A DNA stretch of 22,739 nucleotides from Reticulitermes lucifugus (lineage: Eukaryota > Arthropoda > Insecta > Blattodea > Rhinotermitidae): the NCBI GenBank assembly GCA_026260175.1, contig JAKCWW010006482.1, positions 1 to 22,739 on the forward strand, read 5' to 3'. Positions 10,497 to 20,419 of this stretch are shown piece by piece. Each line of letters begins with the position of its first letter. Within the stretch, counting starts at the first letter, position 1. Below the pieces are notes generated by a model. That model was not told the DNA's origin, did no database searches, and saw only the letters and a list, made by a program, of their open reading frames with translations. A program made the translations under genes and the position numbers.

Positions 10497-10870
10497 TAGG
10501 CGCACCCAGAATTATTCTTTGCNNNNNGTGCTGAGCCTGAGGCTATGTATAACTTATGTCTAATTTTAAAAACTATGTTATGAAAAATCATGTCAAAATC
10601 TCCTAGCCGACGTCTAGTTAGATTACAGGGAAATTTAAAGCTAACTGGAAAAGAAAATAATCGACATATTTATAAGTTTTTGTTATATTTTTCAAAATGT
10701 CAATGTACTAGTCATCAGCCGATTTCAGTGGCTGATTTAGGCTGAAGGGGAAATCACGTAAAACCTTTGATATCATCGTGTCTACAAAATCTTGTTTTTT
10801 TTTATTTCGATTTGGGGGTGGGGCTGCAGCCCGTCAGCGCCCCCCCCCCTCCCTCTTGGGTGCGCCAATG
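10497..10870. mobile_element. hAT-like MITE, copy A (older; contains the assembly gap)
   Basis: This copy is similar along its length to copy B (11626-12023). Shared blocks are CGCACCCAGAATT at the left end, GAGGCTATRTAT, TAGTCATCAG, TTCAGTGGCTGATTT, AATCACGTAAAAC and CTACAAAATCT, then a G-run, GGGCTGCAGCC, a C-run and TTGGGTGC at the right end. No matching 8-bp duplication is found: the flanks are CATACTCG and ATTCGAGA. Five Ns at 10523-10527 fall where copy B has a run of Gs. Ends were set by alignment to copy B. Confidence 0.75.
10523..10527. other. Assembly gap (5 Ns)
   Basis: Five undetermined bases sit after TTCTTTGC in MITE copy A. Copy B has TTCCTT followed by about ten Gs at the equivalent place (11648-11661), so the gap most likely replaces an unresolved G homopolymer. 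Confidence 0.9.
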
Positions 10871-11617
10871 ATTCGAGACGTCTTTTTTGGTCATTACGAA
10901 GCTCCGAAGATCTGGCACCATGTTGGAAATTGATGGTGTCAACCCGCTGGTGTGAGAACGCGGTGGTAACATTGTCATATAGTGTACAGTAATCAAAATC
11001 TCGTCTTTACGATACCGTATCATTGAGCGGAACCGAATCGGAGTCACATCCGGCGATCCCACGGAGGCCGCACAGCGTCACGAAGCTGGCGAGTACATGC
11101 GAGCGTTAACACGGACGGTATGGCCGTGCGACGACCATCGAATCTAACAATATTCTGAGATCTGCGCTCTTCTGGAATATTACGCAGCGTCGAGTGGTAA
11201 TCCTTTACCGACGTTTGGACAACGTCGGTAAAGGATTACCACTCGATGCTGCGTAATATCCCAGAAGAGCGCAATCTCATCAACAGCGTGGTGGAAACCT
11301 GAGATCACGGATAACGATGTTCTCTCTGCTTCAGTTACATCTAAATGCTTGATGGTGTTGAAACGTTTCGTCGTTCGAATGATATAACCTTTTTTACTTC
11401 AGTCAAATCGAAATGCTGTCCAGTTTATCGCGTCAAAATACGGTTTCGGTGTCCAGTTTTGGTCGTGCGGCTGAACTCACGTGATCGACCAATATAAACG
11501 TGCCTTAAGTGACACTGTTCCGCGGTAGCAGTGTGGAATGCGTTGCTTGGCTCTCCCACTTGGGGTGCTGTTGAGATTGGGGATGGGTTTCAGTCTTCGG
11601 GCTTTATTCATGGGATT
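10871..11617. repeat. CpG-rich segment of unidentified repeat, containing a large hairpin
   Basis: Unlike the surrounding AT-rich, CpG-poor DNA, this stretch has many CpG dinucleotides (for example CGGCGATCCCACGGAGGCCG at about 11051-11070, and GGCCGTGCGACGACC near 11122-11136). It has no long open frame. It holds the near-perfect hairpin at 11156-11279. Its composition suggests a comparatively recent insertion that has not yet lost CpGs by deamination. The gene-like GC content alone is not evidence for an exon; I recognised no protein family in any frame. Confidence 0.5.
11156..11279. repeat. Near-perfect ~60-bp stem hairpin (foldback repeat, copy 5)
   Basis: Left arm 11156-11215 and right arm 11221-11279 are reverse complements with one single-base insertion and two substitutions over about 60 bases, around a 5-base loop TGGAC. 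Blocks include CTCTTCTGG, TATTACGCAGC, GAGTGGTAATCCTTTACCG and ACGTT. The right arm aligns with part of foldback copy 2 (3570-3603). It is the best-preserved foldback in the window. Confidence 0.95.
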
Positions 11618-11625
11618 TCTCCCAC

Positions 11626-12023
11626 CAGGTGCGCACCCAGAATTTTTCCTTGGGGGGGGGGGTGGCGACCTTGAGGCTATATATCATTTGTGTTTGATTT
11701 TAGAAATTACGTTATAAAATCATGTTGCAACAACATAACACTGTTTGCAACTGCATTTGTATACATACGAATATAACTACATGTTCCACGAGTCAATCAC
11801 AGTGTCCGATCTTATTGATTTTTAATTTTATTAATTTATTTTTCAAAATTCTAATGTTCTAGTCATCAGTCGACTTCAGTGGCTGATTTTGTCTGTAGGG
11901 TAAATCACGTAAAACTTTTGATATAATATCTACAAAATCTGTGTTTTTTAAATTTCGGTTTTTGGGGGTATTTTTGGGGGGAGGGCTGCAGCCTGGGACC
12001 CCCCCCCCTTGGGTGCACCCCTG
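11626..12023. mobile_element. hAT-like MITE, copy B (intact, with 8-bp target-site duplication)
   Basis: The element starts CAGGTGCGCACCCAG and ends TTGGGTGCACCCCTG, which are near-complementary termini. Just inside each end are a G-run (11651-11661) and a C-run (11999-12008). It is flanked by a perfect direct duplication TCTCCCAC at 11618-11625 and 12024-12031. An 8-bp duplication and CAG...CTG termini are the hallmarks of hAT-superfamily transposition. The 398-base body has no transposase frame, so it is non-autonomous. It is related to copy A and to the fragment at 22708. Confidence 0.93.
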
Positions 12024-12352
12024 TCTCCCACAAAACACCATGTGTATTCTTGTAGTTCCCTGTAATGTGCGTACCTTTACGATCCTTCGTAAATCCTTTC
12101 TCTTTCCAAAGTTCTTTTGTAAAGTGTGCGTCATATTACAGATTTTTTTTTTTACAAATTTTGTTGTAATTATTATATTTTTTCTTAGTGGGATGGATTT
12201 TTGTTGCGTTAAACTGAAATTTTCGTTACAATGATACACGTTAAAGTGAAACATTTTTGCATAAAGATATGTGGTAGATTGGCCGGGCCAGGAGAAAACG
12301 TCGTACCGAAATTTCGTTGTTCTTTTGTTCATTAAAACGAGATTTCACTGTA

Positions 12353-13229
12353 TTGAGCTGTTTGTTATTTGTGTGTGTATGGTAGGATCAAATTGTAACC
12401 CCAATTGAAGCATATTTATGAACTAAACTGTCACCAGTAACAACTAGTCATGTGTGCCTGATTTATATTGACTTTAAAATATAAGGAATTAGTGACCTGG
12501 CATGTGGCTGGACCCAGAATAGGGAATTTAGTTTTTATTTAATTTCAGAAGCTTGATGTTTTTCGTGGTTATTTTGTTCTAGTCAGTCTAGTAGGGACAG
12601 TGTTTTTATATTGTTTATCCAGTACAAATTTAGTATACAGTGGTTAATTGAACTGTGTGACATGATAAAAAGTTGTAATTTTCAGTTTGTAAGTTGTGCA
12701 TTTCTTTGCTTATTGAATTACATGCCAGTTACTGAAAAGTATTATAATATATATTTATTTCTTACAACAGTTTATGCAGAAGCCACAGTACAAGCAATAA
12801 CTTTTAGTGTGTATTTCTGTTTACTTATGTAAACTTGAATTTATTATTTATTGGTATAAATCATTCATACATGCTTGTGAATAAAAGGTTTGAAGTTGAT
12901 AAAAATTACTTGGTGGTATTAGAATTGAAAAATATACCATGTGGTATGTTGGTTAGTAAAAAAGATCATCCATGTGACACAAAATTAGCGTGCCCTACCA
13001 TGTTCACATGTACAATTAAATCATGAATTCATAGTCAGCCCTTGTTTATATATTGAGATTTTATGTCAATTACACATCTAATGTGACACAAAATTATTTT
13101 GCCATAAAGTCACGGGCAATTTCAGATGTACTGTGAAAGAATCATGGTATGTAATTTTTGCCTTTTGTAGCTGATTAATGCCCCTGGGTTCAAATATTTA
13201 TCTACAATTATGAAAAGACTTTTGGGGGC
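12353..13229. other. AT-rich intergenic or UTR sequence, nothing recognised
   Basis: No gene or repeat is recognised here. The sequence is strongly AT-rich with a T bias on the plus strand. Open frames at 12611-12832 and 12835-13026 encode low-complexity, unrecognised peptides and are probably chance. An AATAAA hexamer lies at 12880-12885. Confidence 0.5.
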
Positions 13230-13512
13230 ATGCAGTGACGCAGTTGGTTGAGGCGCCGCGCTACAAGCCGGAAGGTTGCAGGTTCGATACCCTACAGTGT
13301 CACTGACATAATCCTTCTGGCTGCACTATGGCCCTGGGGTCGGCTGAGCCTCTAACAGAAATGAGTGCCAGGAATATTTCCTGGGGGGTAAAGGCGGCTG
13401 GTGCGTAGGGCTGACAACCTTACCACCTTCATGTGCCGATTGTCCTGAAATCTGGGAGCCTAAACCTCCTGGAACCCTCAGGGCCTGTCCAGGGATTGCT
13501 TTGCTTTATGAC
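13230..13512 (+). repeat. tRNA-derived SINE (well preserved)
   Basis: The A box TGACGCAGTTGG (13236-13247) and B box GGTTCGATACC (13281-13291) are 45 bases apart, the canonical tRNA promoter geometry. The tRNA-like head (about 13230-13305) is followed by a GC-richer body with CCTGGGGTCGGCTGAGCC, AATGAGTGCCAGGAATATTT and a GGTAAAGGCGGC block (13387-13398). It ends near GGGATTGCTTTGCTTTATGAC. The flanking DNA is AT-rich, so the boundaries stand out. It differs in sequence from the SINE at 4050 and is a second family. The plus orientation is set by the A and B boxes. No clear target duplication was found. Confidence 0.85.
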
Positions 13513-15222
13513 AAGATTTATGGCATAGACTAACAGATGAAACTATGTTATGTTATCACAAATTGTATGTACTACATTTGAAAGCATATTTAGTACTGTA
13601 CTGTCTTGTTGCAGCTTTTACCCTGATCAGCTGATGCATGTAAGTCTGTGTTTGTATGTTTTTTGTGTGTGTCATATATAGGAATACTTTTAGGTGCTTA
13701 CCAATGAATTGAATATGGTGTAACACAAATATGAACAGTACAATTTTCTTGTTCTTTATTTTGGAATTCATTCACCTGTACATTCACAAAATCCTTAGGA
13801 CTGTAAAATGACATCCAAGTGCAGAATTGTTATTGTAGGAGAAAGAAACTGCACTTAATTGTTCTGTGTGTTGTGTAATTTTGTTCTGCTACTCTGTATT
13901 AAACATTCTTCATGCAAAATTGATGGACCTCAAGAGATGAATGTTTTATGGTTGTCATGGGTAATGAGAATACAGTTCACGGCCTTGTCCTCTTTATTGA
14001 TGCTGAAGCCTTGCAGTCCAAATGATAGGTACCATATTTTCAGATGTATAAAACAATTTGTTTTTTGCCCCAGGAAATGTTACTTGAAATCTCTGCATGC
14101 CATAACAGTCTTTTTTTGCTGCCTAAACTTTTTCCTCTAAATCTAGATGCATGTTACAGTCCAGTAAATATGGTACTTGTACTCTGTTATTACGTGTTTA
14201 AATAGCCATTTTTCTTTATGTACTGATATGTTTCATTTTGATAGCTTATATGTGTGTAGTCACAGGCTTATCAGCTTTGGAAGAGAGTCAAGTCAGTCTT
14301 TGTGACTTTATACACGAGCCACATGAGAACATTGTGCATACTCAGCATAAAAACATTTATAATGATAGATTTGATCCTAGTGGCTAGAATTGAATATAAT
14401 TAAAGGACACAGTAACTATGCTTCATGCCAACAGTTATTGCATATAATCAATAGTTGACACTACAATGTTTGTTATGGATGGTAGTCCATATGCATATAT
14501 TTTGTAGTGTTGTGAGGGCAATTTATACCAAGGGTTTTGTGGAGTAAACTTGTCTAATCACTAATAATTTTCTTTAGCTCAAAACTAACTGCAATTCTGT
14601 GACTTGAAAGTTACATGATCAAAAGACAAGACTGTTAACTAAATTTATCAGTATTATATGTGTGTCTATATGAACTCAAATTAAAATAATTTTTCTGTTT
14701 ATTTCTATGTATTTTCCTTCAGAATGGTGGAACATGCAGGCACATAATTAATTGAAAATGTGACTGAAATTTGGGAAAACTGTAAGCAATAAGCACTGAG
14801 TCATTGTGCCTAGAAAGTGGTGTTTACATCATAGCTGCACTGTTGGAATTGTTCCTTCATAATGCTTCCACGGGGTATGTAGATGGATTGTATGGGGATT
14901 TGATCCTTGTACCTTTGAAGTATTTGCCTTTTGACTTCATACATTCATTCCAAAATCTCTGCTTGCATACATTGCGGAAAGTTATATTCTGAGGGCCTGT
15001 GACTGCTATATGTACAGTGCTCTGAATGAATATCCTCAGTTATTTCAGAAATAGACCCTTTTGGGTATAGTTCGTTTTGGAACCATGGTGGATGTTCCAG
15101 GACTGGTCTTTGTTCTGTGGCCAAATATTACTTTACCAGTCATATTGTTTGAAAATGTGCAGTTTGTGATGCAAAATCCACTTGTGCAATGTGAGGTTCT
15201 CATATCATTGATCGTGAATAAT
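13513..15222. other. AT-rich sequence, nothing recognised
   Basis: No exon, RNA gene or transposon could be supported. Open frames such as 13859-14140 and 14804-14992 read as Cys/Phe/Leu-rich translations of T-rich DNA, with no family match and no splice or start context that I trust. Confidence 0.5.
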
Positions 15223-15401
15223 ACTGTCTTCTGAGATGTGACACAGTTTAGTTTGACAGATGGGTCTGCATGCATGTTTTAGAGGAACCTGCTGCCTTCA
15301 TCCTTAGGGTAGAAGGAAGTCTGAAGATGGAGGCAGGAAGTTCTTCTGACACTTTGGTTTCTGTCTACCAAAGTAAATTTTATCACAGTCATGAAGACAG
15401 T
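15223..15401. repeat. Foldback repeat, copy 6
   Basis: Inner arms 15281-15302 (starting AGAGGAACCTGCTGCC) and 15326-15347 (ending AAGTTCTTCT) match in reverse complement at 18 of 22 positions, around a 23-base loop. The outer flanks also pair more loosely: 15223-15280 starts ACTGTCTTC and 15348-15401 ends GAAGACAGT. The total foldback is thus about 180 bases. The AGAGGAA...TGC arm start is shared with copies 1 and 3, and TCTACC in the right flank is shared with copy 1. Confidence 0.65.
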
Positions 15402-15580
15402 AATATTCAAAATCAATTCTTCCCCCCAAATATTTTGTTTATGTAGAAAAATGCACTGCCATAAACATTCCAGATCTTGAAGAAGCCAGAATGATTGGTT
15501 GTTTGTTTTGGTGGAGCATGTATAATTATTTTCATTGGAGACTATGGCATTTTGTTTTGGAAGAAGAAGTAACTCCCTCT

Positions 15581-15615
15581 TCCCACCCACCCCCCCCACC
15601 CCACACACACACACA
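15581..15615. repeat. C-rich and (CA)n simple repeat
   Basis: A run of CCCAC / C9-like sequence passes directly into about six CA units. It is a low-complexity tract with no further feature. Confidence 0.9.
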
Positions 15616-15831
15616 AATTATGTTTCAGAAATCAAAACTATACTAAAATGTGAATACTCTGGGATCATTATTAGGATGTGTGAGTTCACACATATCTTGT
15701 TTTCAGATAATGTAATTGCTTTGTATATTTTAGGAATGGTTATGATTGAATATGTCCCATGTATGGCAGTTGGTAGTGTAGTTTCCTGCACAAAAGGAAA
15801 ATACCTTTCAATCAATCATATTGTAGTGAAG

Positions 15832-15975
15832 TGCTGTGCCGGGGGGGGGGGTGTTTGTTGTGAAACTTGTCCAAAAAATTTTACTTTTTGTAACACCGAG
15901 TTTTGTTGTTCACTTTTTTTATAAAGAAGTTTGGTTTTGTTTTAAATGTTTTAAACCCCCCCCCCCGTCACATTT
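15832..15975. repeat. Possible small MITE bounded by G11 and C11 runs
   Basis: G11 at 15841-15851 is preceded by TGTGCC and C11 at 15956-15966 is followed by GTCACA, so the ends are short inverted repeats (TGTGMCGGG...CCCGTCACA) about 140 bases apart. The layout resembles the G-run and C-run ends of the hAT-like MITEs, but the terminal sequence differs. No convincing target-site duplication was found, so the boundaries are tentative. Confidence 0.3.
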
Positions 15976-18900
15976 GAGTGCTATCACCTTTCCTCACAGA
16001 AAGAAAGCTGTTAATTAAAGTCTGAATTTTAGCACAATGAACTTGTAGAGTACAAGAGAGCTTAAACCTTGCATTGTATAAAATAGAAAGCTGAGCTGCA
16101 TAATAAAACAGACAGTGTTGTGTTTTTTGGGCGATTTAGTTATCAGTTAACCTGGCATTGATGGTTAAGTTCGTTTGATGTCCATATATATGTACATATC
16201 TGATACATTTTCAGTACCCAATGGGCTGAAATATGGGAGGCTTTATCCCCACTTCTTTTTCTTTTTGTCTGCAATGTACCATCAGGAAAGTTAAGAGAGA
16301 GGGACAAATTCAGTTTGAATGGCCAAAGTCAGGTACTTATCTAGGCTGATGACATAAACCTAGAAAGGAATGAACTTTTCCCTATGATTTATCCTTATGA
16401 AATGCATAATGCTAAATTGTGGACTTGAGTGCTAAGGAATGTGCCTGTATGTTGCATCATTCACAGATTTTCGTGGTTAATGTTATATGAAGTTACACAG
16501 AACATTTTGGTATGTGTTTATATTGAAGTTTCATTTTTTTTCAGAGTAGTTTTACATTTAAGATTTTGATAATATTGAAGACCAAGTATTACATATGAGG
16601 TAAAGAAGACTGCAATTTGTAAGGAAGAGTTATAGGAAATGTAGTTAGGTATAAGTTCAGTTTCTCTACACCACAGAGAGAGACATTTTATTTTGCCTTT
16701 TATTCTTTGTAGTGGCTGTAGTGAAGTGAGAGCAGCCTGTTGTGAATTTTTAGGGTCATAATATTTTCACCCGTTATGTACAACAGTCAGTACCTCTGGG
16801 TTATGTAGAATATGCAAAATACTGCTTTAATTTGTTAAGTTCTATCACATCAAAATTATATGTCTTAGTACTCTAAAATGCTGACATGGTGTATTAGAAT
16901 GAAATATGTTATAACAGGGCAGGAGGTTTGTATACGTGGTAAATAAGACTATATCACAGTTACATCATTTTAACATTAATATGCATGGCCTTCGTGCATA
17001 ATATTTTATGTAACACGTATTTCAGTCAGTATTATGCAAACTTGAATTGTATTGTCTTGTGAGTAAATCTAACTGAGCAATACGGTTGTTTTGTAATTGC
17101 AGTATAATTGGATGTGATTCCGCATTCATCTAGTGTCTGATATTTTGTCTTTTGATAAGTTTTTAGCCACTATTATATTTCAGGCATAAGACAGCTGGAC
17201 CAAATGTTGGCCTAATACAACACAAATATTTTTATTTGTATCTGTCTGTGTTGTTCAGATTACAGATAGCTTGATGTGGTACCGATGAATGTGTCAGAAA
17301 TAAAGGGAATATTTGCTGATACCTCAGATGTAAATTTTTTTTTTCAGATTCAAGTTTACAGTTTGATAAAATCCGTATACAATACATCAAATTAGGAAAG
17401 GGTGTTTAAAATATTAGTTCCATGGAGCGTACTGGATACTACATTTATGTAAAATTTAATGTTACCAGTGTGCCATAGGACTGTTTCAGTTGGTAAGATG
17501 TATATATTCATCACATTTTGCATCTGTTTGAAAATTAGAGTGGATAGTAACACACAAACTTTTGTTATCATGGTAATTAAAGTGATGGAACTTTCATTAT
17601 GACTGTGTTATATTCTGTATGATCAGTCTACAGTAACTGCACACAAAGTCAATTGGAATTATTTTACTTTTAAATATGAGGCAGTACTTTCAGTCTATGT
17701 GTTCTGATGGGGTGTATTATAATATACACGACATTCTTCATTGTCTTCAGTTTTCCCAAACACATCTTCTTGGCAGCTGGATATGTTTCCTAAGGTATAA
17801 GGTATAAGTTTCCTACTCAGTTTGACTCATTAGAAAGTGATACTGGTCCAGTGACCTGGGTACAGATCTTTCCTTCCTTCTGCCTGATGATGGAAACAGA
17901 CCCAATATTGAGATCTTTGTGTTTGATGGACAATGTCAAAAATACCCTATTCATCTGAAATACGGGTAACCTCCAATTTGAGACAGCTTCCTTCAGAAAA
18001 CATAAAAAATAAAAAAGTTTTTATTTAGTTTCCTATTTGTTGGTGATTTTAAAATGACCTTAACATTTCAACTAATAAAATTCAGAAGAAAACACCTTGG
18101 AAAAAACACCGTGGCCTAGATTGAGGTAAATGTGGTTAGTAGTCATGTTTATAGTGCTTTTAACATGGCATGCTAGTTTATGGCAACTATAAAAAGGGTT
18201 TTTGGAGGTAATGGAAAATACTGAAGTTGTAGAATATTCTCAGTCTTCCTGGAATGCAGAATACTACAATTTACTGTGATTCAGTTGGAATATTTTATAT
18301 TTTACATTGATTCTCACTTTAACAATATTTTGACAAGAATGAAATGAAATGATTGTATTGATGCATAAGCTAGAAAAATTGTATTAACATGGTGCTTAAA
18401 CATGAGTATATATAGGTCATAGAGATTGTCAGTATTTGTAATAGTATTTTTGCAGATGTGTGCAGATTAAATTGAACCATTTTGTTGAAATATATTTTAG
18501 GGGAATTGCGATGTAATATTTAAGATAAATGGGATGTATCTGAATTTGCTGATAATGATAAAATTGTATGACTTGTATTGCTATCCATCAGGGACAGAAT
18601 GTAAGCTGTTCACTAGGGGGAAGACAGGAAGATTAGTGTGACCTACATAAAGAATATAACTGGACATAATGTTCTTCATTGTGTGTGAATTAGCTTGTTA
18701 CATGAAGAGTTTTGAGCGTGATTGGTCATTTAAAATATCAAACAGTAACCACTTAACACTTGGTACTGTAACCACTAACAAATTATTTGAAGTGATGAAA
18801 AGATTTAAAATATTTTAACATTAAGAGTAATTTAATTAAAGTGACATGCATCAGGATGGCAAGACTTTGCTCTTTGTATCCTCTTTCCCTTTTGGCAGTT

Positions 18901-20419
18901 TAATACAGCAAAACCTGGTTATAACACCCTGTCTTTTGAAGTGTGCTGTATTTGTACAAAAATTTTATTAATTGATTAATTAATTCTCTCTCTGTCTCTG
19001 TTCAAAGAACAAACAATCTGAAGAATATATTTTCTGCTCAGCAGTTGCCTACAGCCACATTGTTTAATGAACCACAGGAGTGTTATTGTATTTGACAACT
19101 TGCCTCACTTCTTACTAAGACTGTTCCCATGATGGGTCACAGCACAGTTTTTGCTGTTATTCTTTTTTCTGTGACTCTGGTTGCATGCCTTTTAGTTCAA
19201 TTTGTTGAAATTTATATTAGGTTTTTACTTACAGTATTTAAATAAGGTGCTGGAAATGCTTGCCTTTGACTGACAGATGTGTCACACCTAAGAAACTTGT
19301 TACTTATTGAACACAAAAGTTCTGCTGATGAAACTAAAAACTCTCCTGAATACTTTCTTTCAGGCTGTCTTCATTGTGAAGATCACTACTCTATATACCT
19401 TTGTCTTTTAACATACCACACAGGTAAAAAAAAATGCAGGGCTTTATGTCTATCAAATCAGACCACAGTCCCTCGCGTCACCAAAAAACACTTTATAAAC
19501 AGTGCATAGAATTTTATAAAACATTATATCGTTATGCCAGAGATGTCATCAGAATGCGTGTTGACATATCAGTGTAAATTTATGGCTTCAGAAGAAGAAA
19601 AGGACCCAGTAATCCTAGTTGCACTTGTAGCACAGCACACACCAACCTCAACATACATAATGGCACTTTGTGGATTGACATGGGAAACCTGTTTCTCTGA
19701 GAGTTCACGTATCCACGGAGTTGAAACCAAGCTTTGTTGCTAAACACCAGAGTGTGGGGTCTATTTCTTCATCATGGACCACATGAAGGTACCAGTTCAC
19801 AAAATTCAGTCTTGCTTTATGATCTGTGTGACTGAGTTTTGTAACAATGGTTGTATATGGATACAGTGCATACATGTCTTCTGCATTTTCTTTTATGGTC
19901 TAGAATGGAACCTGTTGCTTGAAAACTTTTCACATGTTAGTAAATTGTTGCTGGAATTTACATAACAATTGTTGTAGCAGCCATATTCTGCATTCATATC
20001 ATGCAAAATATGCATAGCAACTGGCAGATGATTCATATTCTGCCACAAGCAGTGAGGGGTGTGTTGGGGTGTATGTAACGTAACTGAGCAGATGGGAAGT
20101 GGCCACTGATAATTGTCAGATAAAATAATGTCGCTGAATAACTCTGAAAGAAAATTAATATGTAAATGTGGGTGCCATTTGGTTTTGTATGTGATCAAAT
20201 GTACCTCATAGAGTTTTTTTTTCTGAGATCAATTTTGATACAAAGGAGTCCTGTGTGTGATGACATTCATTGGTCTAGCTTTGTGTGTACACATTTGATC
20301 ATAGTAACATCTACATTGATCATATATCATCATGTCATGCTGAATTTACCAGGCCAGGGCTGTATGAGCAATGCTGCTATGCAATTGCCAAATAACCTCA
20401 CATTCTTTACATTGTGATG
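15976..20419. other. Long AT-rich stretch without recognised genes
   Basis: More than 4 kb of AT-rich, CpG-poor sequence. I see no exon, RNA gene or full repeat. Weak items inside it are a CCTGATGATGGAAACAGACC motif near 17882-17901 resembling the inner arms of foldback copies 4 and 6, a CAGCAAAACCTGGTTATAAC stretch at 18906-18925 resembling a pogo/Tigger end, and a TTAATTAAT plus TCTC low-complexity patch near 18965-19000. Open frames at 19279-19509 and 19534-19743 show no recognised family. Confidence 0.45.

Larger units (their letters stand above)
10240..12350. mobile_element. Non-autonomous pogo/Tigger-like element, disrupted by nested insertions
   Basis: The left end reads TA|CAGTGAAATCTCGGTTTAAAG (TA 10238-10239). 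The right end, read in reverse, is TA|CAGTGAAATCTCGTTTTAATG (TA 12351-12352). The TIR match is near perfect for the first 15 bases or more, and both sides have a TA target. Inside each end are repeated blocks with CGTTATAATGAAATTTCGTT-like motifs, on the left near 10287-10312 and on the right in inverted form near 12200-12330. TIRs beginning CAGTGAAAYCTCGNTATAA and TA targets are typical of pogo/Tigger elements. No transposase frame is visible. The middle (10497-12031) is filled by two hAT-like MITE copies and a CpG-rich segment. The outer element alone would be about 0.6 kb if all of that is inserted sequence. Confidence 0.72.

Noticed and set aside
11859-12332. 157-codon minus-strand open frame, the longest in the window
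   Set aside because: It runs across the right end of a hAT-like MITE and into the Tigger-like TIR region; the translation shows only repeat-derived sequence and no transposase motifs.
13236-13291. Possible tRNA gene
   Set aside because: A and B boxes are present, but the head is followed by a SINE body and I could not fold a proper acceptor stem or assign an anticodon.
15279-15924. Overlapping 111- and 129-codon frames on opposite strands
   Set aside because: They cover a foldback, a C/CA simple repeat and G-run; codons such as poly-Pro/Thr and poly-Gly come from low-complexity DNA.
17860-17960. Possible seventh foldback around CCTGATGATGGAAACAGACC
   Set aside because: The motif resembles inner arms of other copies, but I could not pair a convincing second arm.
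19279-19743. Two consecutive plus-strand frames (76 and 69 codons) that might be a gene
   Set aside because: Different frames, no recognised motifs, no splice sites consistent with joining them.
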